Of a stretch of DNA of 64,000 nucleotides, positions 36,255-47,814 are shown piece by piece. Under the pieces are notes generated by a model. That model was not told the DNA's origin. It ran no database searches and saw only the letters and a program-made list of their open reading frames with translations. Source of the stretch: Periconia sp. R9002 (lineage: Eukaryota > Ascomycota > Dothideomycetes > Pleosporales > Periconiaceae); assembly GCA_023627715.1 (NCBI GenBank), contig JAMAHW010000014.1, positions 310,001 through 374,000 of the forward strand, in the 5' to 3' direction. Position 1 is the stretch's first letter. Every line of letters starts with the position of its first letter. The position numbers and the translations under genes were made by a program.

Positions 36255-36916
36255 ATGGTAGCTCCCAAGCAACGGAAGATTGCCATTGTCGGCAGTAGGG
36301 CCGTCGGTACGTCCATCTGCTTCTCCGCGCTCGCAGAGAACTAACACGAGCCCAGGCAAATCCAGTTTGACGGTGCAATTTGTCGACGGCCACTTCGTAG
36401 AGAGCTACTACCCGACGATTGAGAACACCTTCAGCAAAGTCATTCGATACAAGAATCAGGAGTTTGCCACGGAAATAATCGACACGGCAGGCCAAGATGA
36501 GTACAGCATCCTTAACTCTAAGCACTTTATTGGAATCCACGGCTACCTCATCGTCTACTCGGTTGCCAATAAGCAAAGCTTTGAAATGGCGCGCGTCATT
36601 CGTGACAAGATCCTCAACCATCTCGTACGTACCTTTCCCCTCCCTTCGTAATCCAGAGTACTGATTGCTTGCGCAGGCGACTGAATTCGTCCCCCTCGTT
36701 ATTGTAGGCAACAAGTCGGATCTGCGTCCCGAACAACGTCAAGTCACACCTGAAGAAGGCAAAGCTCTCGCCGAAGAGTTCAAGTGCGCATGGACCGAGG
36801 CTTCTGCCCGTTATGACGAGAACGTGCAAAAAGCCTTTGAGCTCATGATTGGTGAAGTGGAGAAGAGTCAGAATCCTGGCGAGCCTGCTGGGGGAAGCAA
36901 ATGCATTGTCATGTAA
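36255..36916 (+). CDS. Rheb-type small GTPase
   Basis: A Ras-superfamily GTPase of the Rheb group, which signals growth and nutrient state (TOR pathway in many eukaryotes; arginine uptake and TOR in fungi). Exons 36255-36306, 36356-36624 and 36677-36916 join in phase to 186 residues. The P-loop GSRAVGKSS has Arg at the position where Ras has Gly12, a Rheb hallmark. Other motifs are switch I with YYPTIENTF, DTAGQDEYS (G3), GNKSDLR (G4) and TEASARYDENV (G5). The C-terminal CIVM is a farnesylation CAAX box. Pyrimidine-rich DNA precedes the gene. Confidence 0.93.
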
Positions 36917-38081
36917 CCGCTGACATGTTGCTTTTTTGTGTAGATGAAGTACGCAAAGCGGAGGAGGCGAAGAAGGCGAAGGGTGGGTTCTTCAAGAGGT
37001 TCTGCCGCCTCTTCACACCGCCCAAAGACAAGACGCGGGGTTGAAGTTGATACCAAGCTCTATTGGAATGAGCATGGAGCCGCAGATTGGCGGGTCCCGC
37101 CTGATGCTGGTAAGGAGTAGAAAACTCCACGAGCTCACCTCTTTGAGGGGGTAGCGCTCAATGGATGATTCCCACGAGCGAATGGAATGGTCCAGGCATG
37201 CAGGCATTTATCAGGCGGAGTAACTGGCGTTTGTCTTTTCTATTTCATTTTCCGTACCTAGAGATACCGGGCTTCATGGGGCGTTGGGGTTCAATTCAAT
37301 TAATAGACGTGGATGAATTCTTACGCACCTATGTATCGAAATAGCCTGCACTCACACGGCTTACCATTCGAGATACAATGCTTCGAGGACCTTCTTTTCC
37401 TCGGATGATAGTCTTGATGGAAGTAACTAGGAGGGTGTTTTCATACAATATTGTTAGTATCCTGTCCATGGTATTGCTACTTGGGAATGTTTAGTAAAAA
37501 TAGATGCTACCCTACAAGAAGGGGTATTACATGGTCGTTTCCATGCCATTGGGTGGGTGTACAGGTCAGGGGCGGGTGAAACATTTTGCGAGGCCACGCC
37601 CCAAGGTTTGGTTTGGCAAACAGCAGCATTTCACTCTCTGCAGCCCCAGCGTGTGCTGCCATGCTCGTCCCACACATGCTCTGTGCACCAACGGTTTCGG
37701 ACGAGGGCCTACATTAGGAAGCTCTGAAGCTATGACGGAAAGCCTGCAGCAAACGACAGATTCACGTGGATGCGACCATCTCTTACCCGTCTGGGAAAGT
37801 TGAGGCTGACTGGAGAGAAATGCTCCACTCGGTCCTCTATTCTGCTACGCTTGGTCAACGTACTCTCTACAATACTTACAGGTACATGTGGCTGGTGTCG
37901 AGTTGCGCCACTCCCAAATGCCCCGCTGTGGCTCCCATAATACCCTTAGTGCGCGTTCCTGAGTCAAGCTTGCTCCCAATTCCACCACCCAACGTCTTTG
38001 GCAAACAACTTCTCGACAGTGCAGCCCAGGCGTTGAACCAATTTGGTCCATATCCTTGAGTCAAGGAATAACAAGAACAAG
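36917..38081. other. Spacer with short downstream open frames
   Basis: Immediately after Rheb are two overlapping frames preceded by TTTTTTGTGTAG: an arginine-rich 58-codon frame (36944-37120) and a 33-residue frame from 36943. They are discussed as a finding. The rest has no gene content; frames at 37504-38059 are unconvincing. Confidence 0.45.
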
Positions 38082-39833
38082 ATGCTCGACGTGTAAGTTT
38101 TGCCGTCCGCCTACTCTACCACCCTTGGAAGTCCAGCGCAAAGCGGGGGAGGGGCACCACTTCCAAAAAGAAATGCTAATCTAGAGGGGCAATGCAGCAA
38201 CGACTTCATCGCAGAGCGGGGAGGTAACCCAGAGAAGATCCGGGAATCTCAACGCAAGAGGCACGCAAACGTCGAAATCGTGGACGAGATTATCAAGGAC
38301 TTCGAAGACCATAGGCAAAGTATGTATTTGGGCACACGACAGTGCTTTCTTTTCTCTCCCCTTCTCGTGAGACCTGGCTGACTGTTCACTGTATAGCTCA
38401 GTATGCGGCGACTCAAATCGGCTCAACGATCAATGGCCTGCAAAAACAAGTGGGACAGAAGAAAAAGGCCAAGGAGAACGCGGATGATCTCCTCGCTGAA
38501 ATGGCCAAGTTGAAAAAGGACAAGCTTGCAAAGGAGGAAGAGGCTGCCGAAAAATTGGTCGCGCTTACTAGGAAGGTCAAGACCATAGGAAATTACGTTC
38601 ACCCCGACGTGCCCGTCTCCGACAACGAAGACAACAACAAAGTGCTGAAGACATGGGCGCCTGAAAATGGTGTGAAAGCGGAGCACAACACAACCGGTAT
38701 ACCACATCACGGTGTATTGGCTCGCCTCAATGGTTATGATCCCGAACGTGGTGTCAAAATTGTTGGACACAGGGGCTATTGCTTGATTGGATACGGCTTG
38801 TTCTTGAACATGGCGCTGATCAACTACGGATTGGAGTTCTTGCATAACAAGGGATACACGCCAAATCAGCCGCCATTTTTCATGTTGAGGGATCAGATGG
38901 CCAAGACTGCTCAGCTTTCCGATTTTGACGAGGAACTGTACAAGGTCACCGAGTCCAAGGACAAGCCTGAGACGGATAAATACCTGGTGCGATTTCTTCC
39001 AACCACCATTTCCCATGCTTCTTTATGCTAACCCCGCTATAGATCGCCACTTCAGAACAACCCATCTCCGCGCTACACTCAGAAGAATGGCTGGGCACAG
39101 CCGATCTTCCTATCAAGTACGCCGGATACTCCACCAACTTCCGCAAGGAGGCTGGATCGCACGGTAAAGATGCATGGGGCATTTTCCGCATCCACCAGTT
39201 CGAAAAGGTCGAGCAGTTCCTCATCACCCACCCCGAGAAGAGCTGGGAGGCGTTTGAGGATATGCTTGCTACGAGCGAGGAATTCTACCAGAGCTTGGGG
39301 CTGCCGTACCAAGTCATTTCTATTGTTAGCGGAGCATTGAGTAAGTTAAAGTCATACGTGATGCTTACTCTTTCGAATTAAAGAAGCTAACAGATCGATA
39401 GACAATGCTGCTTCCATGAAGAGGGATCTTGAAGCCTGGTTCCCCGTAACCGGCGGCGGCGAGTACAAAGAGCTTGTCTCCATCTCCAACTGTACCGACT
39501 ATCAGACGCGCGAACTCGAGATCCGATTCGGTCAGTACTCCAATCACAACGTTATTTGTTAGTTTCTTTTCCAGGCCAGCCGTTGCTAACGATAACGCAG
39601 GCGTCAAAAAACAAACCTCAACCCGCAAAGAGTATGTGCACGCCCTCAACGGCACCCTCTGCGCCACGGAGCGCACCCTGTGCTGCCTCCTCGAGAACTT
39701 CCAAACCCCCGAAGGCTTCAACGTTCCCCCCGTGTTGCGCAAATATATCCCCGGCCAGCCGGAATTCCTGCCGTTCGTCAAGGAGTGGAAACCGCAGAAG
39801 GATGAGAAAGGGATCCCGGATCGGACGAAATAA
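38082..39833 (+). CDS. SES1: Seryl-tRNA synthetase, cytosolic
   Basis: Charges tRNA-Ser with serine in the cytosol. Six exons (38082-38092, 38198-38319, 38397-38986, 39043-39340, 39402-39530, 39601-39833) join in phase to 460 residues, close to yeast Ses1. The first coding exon is only 11 nt (MLDV). An N-terminal coiled-coil arm (about 30-110) with [20 protein letters not shown] binds the tRNA. The class II core shows [15 protein letters not shown], the motif 2 region [20 protein letters not shown], and motif 3 [18 protein letters not shown]. The text [15 protein letters not shown] just before the last intron is also typical. No mitochondrial presequence is seen. Confidence 0.95.
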
Positions 39834-40647
39834 AGGGTCGCTGGAGAGAAATCAGGGCAGGGTTGAAGAAACATATACTTGTACGTTTTGTACAGGTAGG
39901 TACGCAGTCATTGCATGAAGAACAGAACAGAGAAGGTGAACAGGCTTGACATCAGGTAGATGGGACTGTTGGCCCATACAAATAGATGCCTGCCAATGGG
40001 TTATGTAGGATGGGGATGCGATTTATAGTAATCACGACGTACATCCTGTTCTTCTCTCTCTCTCTCTCTCTCTAGCCATACGTGGTAATCGTCCATGAAC
40101 TTTCCTTCATGAATCTACCTCACATCTGCAGACACTTGAACCTCACTCCCGCTCTCTGCCTATAAATATACTCCTTCCTAGTCCTGTCGAAAGACCGGAA
40201 ACATATGGCAAGCTCCATATCAGCAGCAAATCGGCGCGCTGTCCATAGGTCAGAGAAGAATATCCCTGAATGTCTCAACGGCAGGCAAGGCTGGAAATGT
40301 AGTGGATTTATATGGACGCAAGGCACAACTGGTATGTTCGTCCAGCAAGTAGGATTCAATGCGCGTAGTTTTTGAATTATGCAAGCCCATCGAACCAGTT
40401 ACATACCCACACAGTTAGAGTGTACAAACGAATATGCAAGAAAACTCCGAAAGGAAAAACCATCATGTACAACCAGCTGGTTCGGAAGACCCCCGTACGC
40501 AGGGAGCGCTCCATACACAGAACGCCGAGCAAATTCCCCCACAACTATCCGACAGATTTACCTTTTCACGTGGCGCAGTTGACAGTGCACAGTTGCGCTT
40601 CGTACAGAATTTCAAAGTGCGAAACAACCATACCCCAGCTCTCTGCT
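39834..40647. other. Convergent 3' spacer with CT repeat
   Basis: Lies between the seryl-tRNA synthetase stop and the stop of the minus-strand transporter. It includes a CT dinucleotide repeat at about 40053-40073. Open frames here have no recognisable content. Confidence 0.5.
40053..40073. repeat. CT microsatellite
   Basis: About ten CT units in a row, in the spacer between two convergent genes. Confidence 0.85.
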
Positions 40648-42500
40648 CTATTTTATTCCCAAAAGCTCCTTAGGTAGGCATGCAAATACGGTACTGACGA
40701 CCGCCATGATAGTACTGACAATGATCAACACCCAATTCATCATTTTCTCTCCGTTCCCGAGCTCCTTGCCGAACAACTTCAAGTGGAAGGCCAAGGGCAG
40801 GATAATGCAGATGGAAAAGCAAGCGACGCTACCAAGGAGTGCCATGATCCGATCGAATGATGGGCAGACAATGGCAATGATAACAAACACGACAATGGAA
40901 AAGATGCGCAGGCTGAATTTGAAGATTCCTCGGTTGAGACCAGACATACCAGTCAGCGAGGACGAAGCGGCGAGGGCGCGGTTGTCGAGGCCAAGAAGCA
41001 CTTCGAGTGTGCTGATTATTGGGCGTGCGTTGAGCGGAATCTTAGTGAGGGGGATGATGGCAATGCATATAGCGATGAAGACGGAAATAACTTTGGGGTA
41101 GCCGGACGTAACGAAGATGTTGCTGGTGATTTCATCTCGGGCTAGGTCGCCAAACATGAGGATGCCAACGCATGCCATTCCGGTATCGATCAAGTACGTG
41201 AAAAAGTAGGTGACGTTGACGGCTTTTCCGTAGCGATAAGGGTGACGCATGTCTCTGTAGATATTCGGGAACACGGAGTGTCCGCCCCACGGAGACATCA
41301 AGAGTCCAATTGACAAGGGTATCGTCATCCAATTCTCGGGAAATAAGAATTGTTTTGCTGGTTGACGCAGGGAACCGGGTGAGTCTGGTTTGATAAGACC
41401 ATCGACCACTATAGCAAGCGTGATGCTGAAACAGGACATGACTCCAAGGACAGAGGTAAAGGAGAGCAAACGAAGAGGCAGGAAGATGAGAGGTATCAAA
41501 ATAATGCCACACACTACTTTCCATGCAATAACGCCCCATCCAGGAATCAAGTCATTCATGCTGTCGGCGAATAGCACAACGAGTGCAACACATGCTGCAA
41601 GCAGTTCTAGAGAGAACAGAAGACTGACAGCGATTCTCGCCTTGTTACCAAAGGAAACGTAGGCAAGGTCGGCGAAGGTGATCAAGGAACTGTCCACGTC
41701 GAGGCATTTGGCCAATACCTTGGCGGTGTAACATGTAGTGAGGGCAGCGAATGCTAAGAAGACCATGCCGATGACCCAACCAGAGTATTTGAGAGCTAGC
41801 GGCAAGGTTAGAAGACCTACACCAACTAGGACATTGACGCTGTTGAATATCGTTTGCGGCAGTGTAGACTGGCCTACGACCACATTGATAATTTGACCAT
41901 CTTCTTCAACTTGCTTAACTAGCAGTGGCTCTCTTTCTTGTTCTGGTTCCGTAACACCCTTCAATTGTTGTTCGGTGAATAAACGGCCGGCGTGTCGCAT
42001 CGACGATTCGTTCACGCGCGAAGCGAGGCTGCCATAGCTTGTCCCGTAACTCCCGCCGAATGGGGATGAAAGTGAGGGTTCTGGTACCAGATAATAAAAT
42101 ACGTTAGTAACAGTTCCCCAAGAAAAGTATAGTGTGAGATTGACATACCGATTGCGAATATGTTTTCGTTCTGTTGCGACTTCCGCTCGCCCAATCGTTG
42201 TTCAACGCCAGAGGGTAATAGATGCGACTCCTCTGTAGGCGCATTTTCCTCATCAGCTACAGCATTATCGGACGGGCGTCTCCCTCCTTCTTGAAAGGCC
42301 TGGCGTAGAAGCGAACGGTGGTCAGTGGCTGAAAGGCCAGTGCGAGGGAAGCCCTCTCGCTCGTCGTCGGACTCGATCCGGAAAGAAGGTCGTACGGGAG
42401 TGATTTCGAAGAAGCCGGCGGCACGCTGCCAGGAGCGGGCGAAATTGTTCATGCTGTTGACTCCGCCAGCATCACCTATGGCCTGTATGCGCATGGCCAT
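40648..42500 (-). CDS. AVT1-like vacuolar amino-acid transporter
   Basis: An amino acid/auxin permease (AAAP) family transporter like yeast Avt1, which uses the proton gradient to load neutral amino acids into vacuoles. Exons 42500-42149 and 42080-40648 join in phase to 594 residues. The soluble N-terminal part (about 1-205) has NNFARSWQRAAGFFEITP, conserved in fungal Avt1 proteins. The membrane part begins with NSVNVLVGVGLLTLPLALKY, the signature first helix, and has about 11 transmembrane segments ending FACLPKELLGIK. I use the ATG at 42500. An upstream frame (42759-42508) looks like the true N-terminus of the family but is one base out of phase, so the real protein may be about 85 residues longer. 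Confidence 0.87.
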
Positions 42501-42507
42501 GGAAGAC

Positions 42508-42759
42508 CTATTTGAATGTTAGCGCTTCCGCAGGTTCTAGTTCACCTGAAGAAGTTCCGCCATACCGTCGTCTCCTGAGTTCGCCATTTCTTGAAGGAGA
42601 ACCGCCCCCTGGAGTACTCTGGCCACTGGGATGTCGGTCGAGCTGGGCCCAATGCACGCGACTGCCTGTGGAATCGACAGAGCCTCGGTGGACACCTTCG
42701 TATTCGTCCCAAGTGGAGGGCTGGTTCCGATTCGAGTTTCCGTTCCCTCCAATATCCAT
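42508..42759 (-). other. Out-of-phase upstream frame of the AVT1-like gene
   Basis: From the ATG at 42759 this frame reads MDIGGNGNSNRNQPSTWDEY and runs to a stop 7 bp before the transporter's ATG. Its content (Ser/Gly-rich, then RRRYGGTSSGELEP) looks like the disordered N-terminus of fungal Avt1 proteins. Dropping one A in the CAAAT at about 42512-42515 would fuse it in frame with NRSSMAMRIQAI. A GT-AG intron (GTGAAC...AAATAG, 46 nt with a GCTAAC branch site) also fits but leaves the phase wrong by one base. It may instead be an upstream ORF in the leader. Confidence 0.5.
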
Positions 42760-43334
42760 TGTGGCAGCAGGTGAAGCGGCAGGCAATGGAAGGACAGAGA
42801 GAAGAAGGAGGAAGGGGGGGAATGAAATAGGAATCCAGGCGCGTGATAGATAGACACAGGGAAGATTGATAGCAATGGTTGGGTGGTCTAGGGTGCGGGC
42901 GCTATGGTAGTGGGAGGTGGAGCAACGGAGTGGGCTGGATCAGGGTTTGCAGGGAGGAAGAAATAGCAGGCTAGAAGAGGGTGCCACTACCAGGGGAGTA
43001 GGAATTGGAAGAGATGGATGAAGGAGGCAGCATGGCGGCGACATTATCAAGAAGAGCGAGATCACGGGAGGGGGTTGAAGGGGTCTTGTCGGGTCGAGTG
43101 ATCAGAAGCACGATTGCAGCAAGCAAGCATTAACAATTGCTCTACATACCTACTGCAAGTAATTAGGGCCCCGCCTGTCGTGTTGCTGCCGGACGACGAC
43201 ATCATCGTATGCCAAGCCGGCCAAGATAACAATGACTAACCGACTTTGATTACGTGTAATTATGAGTCGTCTTCCTGTTTGGCCCGCTGAGCGAGCCAAT
43301 CACATGCAACGGATGGTGGGGCAGGCAGAAAGCA

Positions 43335-43359
43335 AGAAAGAAAGAAAGAAAGAAAGAAA
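43335..43359. repeat. AAAG tetranucleotide microsatellite
   Basis: Six or so AAAG units in a purine-only stretch that continues to about 43395. Confidence 0.85.
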
Positions 43360-43445
43360 AGAATAGAAAAGACGAAGAAAAAGAGCAAGCAAGAAGGAAT
43401 CAAGCAAGCAGAGAGACTATCGAAGACATTCATGTACATGTAACA

Positions 43446-43467
43446 TAATTAGTTAGTTAACTAATTA
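43446..43467. repeat. AT-rich palindrome
   Basis: TAATTAGTTAGTTAACTAATTA, an imperfect inverted repeat whose centre (TTAGTTAACTAA, 43453-43464) is a perfect palindrome. It lies in the divergent promoter between the AVT1-like gene and eRF1. It could be a homeodomain-type site or simply AT-rich DNA. Confidence 0.5.
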
Positions 43468-43497
43468 TAGTTATGCACCCGCCGCCAGGAGGTGAGG

Positions 43498-43521
43498 CAC
43501 ACACACACACACACACACAGC
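43498..43521. repeat. AC dinucleotide microsatellite
   Basis: About twelve CA/AC units in a row. Confidence 0.88.
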
Positions 43522-43839
43522 CCGCTCACTGGCTTGACTCACCACGCGCATAGACAGTCCATTCATATGTAGATTCAGAGACTCATTCATTCAGTCATTC
43601 ATGGACGACACATGATCGACTTTGACTCCCCCTAATTGTCAACTCGTGTCTGCCTGTTTGTTTTCTTCCTCCACTGTGCCGCGCCGCCGGCTGCTCCCGC
43701 CTCTCCCACGCCTGTCTGCCCCGCCAATATCCCCGACCGCATACATCACTCACCAAGTCGTGCACACCTAAAATTCTCTGTGCTCGCCCCCTCCCCTCCA
43801 CATCATCCTTCACCCACCGTCCACTTTCCTACCACAGCC

Positions 43840-45260
43840 ATGTCCCAACCTCCCCAAGGGCAAGGCGGCGAGGCCGAGAAGAACATTGAGATCTGGAAAG
43901 TCAAGAAGCTCATCAAGAGCCTCGAGGCTGCCCGTGGAAATGGCACCAGCATGATTTCCCTCATTATCCGTACGCCCTGCTGAGCTTTCACCACCAAACA
44001 TGCGCTGACTCCCTACAGCCCCCAAAGATCAGGTCTCTCGCGCCGCAAAGATGTTGGCTGAAGAATTCGTATGTACTTGCCCTGCGACGTCGTGAACATA
44101 TCCATGCTGACCAGTCCTCTTCACAGGGTACTGCCTCCAACATCAAATCCCGTGTCAACCGATTGTCCGTCCTCTCCGCCATTACCTCCACCCAACAACG
44201 CTTGAAGTTGTACTCCAAAGTACCACCGAATGGCCTCGTCGTATACTGCGGTGAAATCATCACTGCTGAAGGCAAACCACGCAAAATTAACATCGATTTC
44301 GAGCCCTTCAAGCCCATCAACACGTCGCTATACCTATGCGACAACAAATTTCACACTGAGGCTCTGAGCGAGCTGCTCGAGTCGGACCAGAAGTTTGGCT
44401 TCATCATCATGGACGGAAACGGTGCCCTCTTCGGTACCCTGTCCGGAAACACGCGCGACATCGTCCACAAATTCTCGGTAGATTTACCCAAAAAGCACGG
44501 TCGTGGTGGTCAGTCCGCTCTACGTTTCGCTCGTCTGCGAGAAGAGAAGCGCCACAACTACGTCCGCAAGGTTGCTGAGTTGGCTGTGCAAAATTTCATC
44601 ACCAACGACAAGGTCAATGTGGCCGGTCTTATCCTGGCAGGTTCCGCCGATTTCAAGAACGACCTGAATCAGTCGGATATGTTCGATCAGCGTTTGCAGT
44701 CCAAAGTCATCAAGGTGGTCGACGTCTCCTACGGTGGCGAGAACGGCTTCAACCAGGCTATCGAACTCTCCTCGGAGACACTCAGCAACGTCAAATTCAT
44801 CCAAGAGAAGAAGCTCATCAACCGATACTTTGACGAAATCTCCCAAGACTCTGGCAAAGTTTGTTACGGTATCGATGATACTCTAAAAGCTCTGGATGCT
44901 GGTGCTGCTGAGATCCTTATCGTGTACGAGAACCTGGACATGACCCGCTGGACTCTGAAAACTTCCGACGGTAGCGAGATCATCCTCCATACCACCAAGG
45001 CCCAGGAAGCAAACCGAGCTCTGTTCATGGACAAGGACTCGGGCCAGGAGATGGAGGTGATTGATCAAGTGTCGTTCCTGGAATGGCTGGCTGAAAAGTA
45101 CCGCGAATTTGGTGCGCAACTCGAGTTTGTCTCGGACCGTTCTTCCGAGGGTAACCAGTTCGTCAAGGGCTTTGGTGGTATCGGCGCCATCCTTCGTTAC
45201 AAGCTCAACTTTGAGCAACTTGCCGACTATGATGACGAAGACGAATTCTACGATGATTGA
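43840..45260 (+). CDS. SUP45: Translation termination factor eRF1
   Basis: Recognises all three stop codons in the ribosomal A site and triggers peptide release with eRF3. Exons 43840-43969, 44019-44068 and 44127-45260 join in phase to 437 residues, the family length. The stop-codon-reading motifs are seen as [11 protein letters not shown] (NIKS) and YLCDNKFH (Y-x-C-x-x-x-F). The catalytic GGQ is in [20 protein letters not shown] at about 187-189. The acidic C-terminus [17 protein letters not shown] matches the eRF3/phosphatase-binding tail. The first two introns lie in the N-terminal domain. Confidence 0.96.
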
Positions 45261-46122
45261 CGGTTGTGCGCCCTCGCAGATCGCGAGGCAGAGGCCCCAC
45301 TCCACGCGTCGAGTGAAGGATCTTCCGCTGCCTATGCGCCAACTGATTCAGACGCGTTCGGAAAGAGCATAGACGTGGTCAAGACGACGACGCTTCGCCT
45401 CTCCAGGTTGTAGACGAGTGATAGGAGTGCAGATATAGGGTTTGCAAGGTGAGAATTGCCAGTCAACATGGTGCCTTACCACATGGCTAATCCGTTCCCA
45501 GACTGATGACGTGCCCATTCTTAACCACTACCCGCGACCACTTTACCGGAGAGGCAGCAGCCGACCCAAATGTATTGTCAGCACTGTCACTGAACCGCGA
45601 TTGTTGTAGTACCTGAAGACCAGAAAAGACGACAGGTATTGGTGGTCAAGTTAATCGGTCATCTGCTTTGCGGATTCTTCGTCTGGTGCAGGAAGAGATG
45701 CTGAAATGTTTTTGTGTATTCGTCAGCTAGTCTCTCGTTTACATTCAAGCTGAATCAAATTGTATCGTACCTCAAATAGAAACAAATTGCAAGTGATGCA
45801 AAAAGTTGTGGGCACCACTGGTGTTTAAGCCAGATATGTGACGAGCCAGAGAGTAATGACCATTCGCTTGCGGCAGGTTGTGATTCTGATACACGTAATC
45901 TAGAGTGAGACCTTCATGTACGAGTTCTACTGAAACACCTCATCTGGATTGTATTGACATTAAATTTGCACGCCTTTCAATATTTCATCCGTCGCGGGGA
46001 TTTGCGGTGGGGCTCAATTGCCGGAACCCCATTCCGATCGCGGAATGAGCAGTCGTATCTCGAGTTCTTAAAGTTTGAAAGGTTTTCGAAACGTCACCCC
46101 CTCAACGTACCAACAGCACACA
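45261..46122. other. Spacer, no gene seen
   Basis: Lies between eRF1 and the prephenate dehydratase gene, both on the plus strand. No open frame with recognisable content. Confidence 0.5.
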
Positions 46123-47360
46123 ATGACGGAAAAGATGAAGAGCGGGGAAACAGAGAAGCCGGTCGTTGCATATTTGGGTCCGAAGGCGAGTTATACACAC
46201 CAGGTATGTATGCGCTGCTGTCAAGGGCGCGCGCAGTGAATGATGTCGGAAGGCAAGCGTCTGTTTCTTTTATATTTGGCCATGGTCTACCGGCTGGATG
46301 AATTACCAATTCGAGCTCTCTCCCCAACACGCGTGACGTTCAACTATGCACCTCACCGGCTTCAGCTCACTGTCCTTCCTAGGCTGCACTTGACACATTC
46401 AATGATCATACCTATACTCTCGACCCGCAAATTACAATCGAAGACGTCTTCCTCGCCGTGCAAACAGGCAAGGCGTATCGGGGCGTCGTTCCGTTCGAGA
46501 ACAGCACAAATGGCTCTGTAGTCTTTACGCTTGACCTCTTCGCAGACTTGCACCACAAATACCCAGGTATTCTGGTTTGCGGGGAATCATACATACCTGT
46601 TCAACATTGCCTTTTGGGCCATTTTCCAGATGAGAGCCATGGGTCGTCCGGAACGCCACATACTGCATACAGCGTGATTGAATCTCCTCTTAGTTCCGGC
46701 GCAGTGACACCAACCAGCCAAGAGCCTGTCCCCCAAAAGCCAACCGCAAGACCAATAGGCGATCTCTCACGAATTCGCAAAATCTACTCACACCCACAAG
46801 CATGGGGTCAATGCAAAATCTTCCTGAACACATATCTAAAAGGCATCGAAAGACAAGACGTCAGTTCCACAAGTCGAGCAGCGGAATTAGTTAGTGAGGA
46901 CCAGAGTGGGACGAGTGCAGCAATCAGCTCGGTCATTGCTGCCAAGGTGTTTGGATTGAGAGTGTTGGCCAAGGGGATTGAGGAAAGGGGGGACAACACT
47001 ACGAGATTCTTCGTTATCAAGCGAAAAGGTGCAGATGGTATATCAGAAGAGGCCAGCCAGAAAGATGAAAACGACAAGCATTGGAAATCGCTGATATCCT
47101 TCACTGTTGACCACGCAAACCCTGGCGCGCTCGCGAATTCTTTATCTGTTTTCGAAAGGTACGGATTGAATCTTACATCCATCAATACCCGGCCCAGTGG
47201 AGTAGAGAATTGGAACTACATATTCTTTGTAGAAATCAAGGGGCGCAAAATTGAGGACGACGAAGAAGAAGGCGATGTTAACAGGGCATTGAGAGATTTG
47301 GATGCATTGTGTAGGGGACGAAGGTGGCTGGGCAGTTGGCGAAACAGACTGGGCGAATAG
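46123..47360 (+). CDS. PHA2: Prephenate dehydratase (PHA2-type)
   Basis: Converts prephenate to phenylpyruvate, the committed step to phenylalanine. Exons 46123-46203 and 46383-47360 join in phase to 352 residues. The start VVAYLGPKASYTHQAALDTF matches the substrate domain. FENSTNGSVVFTLDL follows, and the catalytic TRF motif is Thr234-Arg235-Phe236 in GDNTTRFFVIKRK. A C-terminal ACT domain (about 275-350) shows HANPGALANSLSVFERYGLN and NTRPSG, the phenylalanine-sensing counterpart of GALV and ESRP, so feedback control by phenylalanine is likely. It contains a Ser/Pro-rich insertion around residues 115-155, seen in fungal forms. Confidence 0.92.
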
Positions 47361-47814
47361 CTCATAACATCTGAAAGACAAGCAATACTCTACTATTCAT
47401 GTCATATTCTGAAAATTATTGAGCGATTTGTTCGAGGCCTTTTGGAGCGCAATTTTCAGTAGGTATGCTATTTTCCTTCCAGGCACCTTCTTCTTTGATA
47501 GCATGAATCCATATGATTTTTAGGGGCGAAGTATGCTTCTGCAAGTCTACCTTTCTTTCTGCAACCCTTTGTGAATATCTAAAACTTCAAGATCAATTGA
47601 TGGTAAGTTGTTGTTGTGGAAAGAGTGATGCGCTAGGTGTTTTGTCCTAAACCTCTCTTGTCGTCCGCCGTAGGAGCTCCGTGCTTTCGTCATCCAAAGA
47701 ATTTCGGGAGACCAAACACATTTGGTATTCGCATTGCCATCAACGACTGCCTACCATCCCAGCCCTCAATTCACCTCACCCATCAAGCCGCACAAACAAA
47801 TCAAATCTCTCTTA
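47361..47814. other. Spacer and TIM8 leader
   Basis: Holds the 3' end of the dehydratase gene and the promoter and leader of the TIM8-like gene. The frame upstream of 47815 is open but lacks a better ATG context. Confidence 0.45.

Larger units (their letters stand above)
42760..43839. promoter_or_regulatory. Divergent promoter region with microsatellites
   Basis: Between the transporter leader (minus) and eRF1 (plus). It contains an AAAG repeat, an AC repeat and a palindrome listed separately. A C/T-rich stretch at about 43625-43835 leads to the eRF1 start codon. Confidence 0.5.

Noticed and set aside
42508..42875. A 112-codon frame overlapping the AVT1-like leader as a separate gene
   Set aside because: It reads the same leader in another frame and has a CT-rich, leader-like composition; the out-of-phase N-terminus explanation is better.
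44883..45305. A 140-codon minus-strand frame inside eRF1
   Set aside because: Shadow of the highly conserved eRF1 coding strand.
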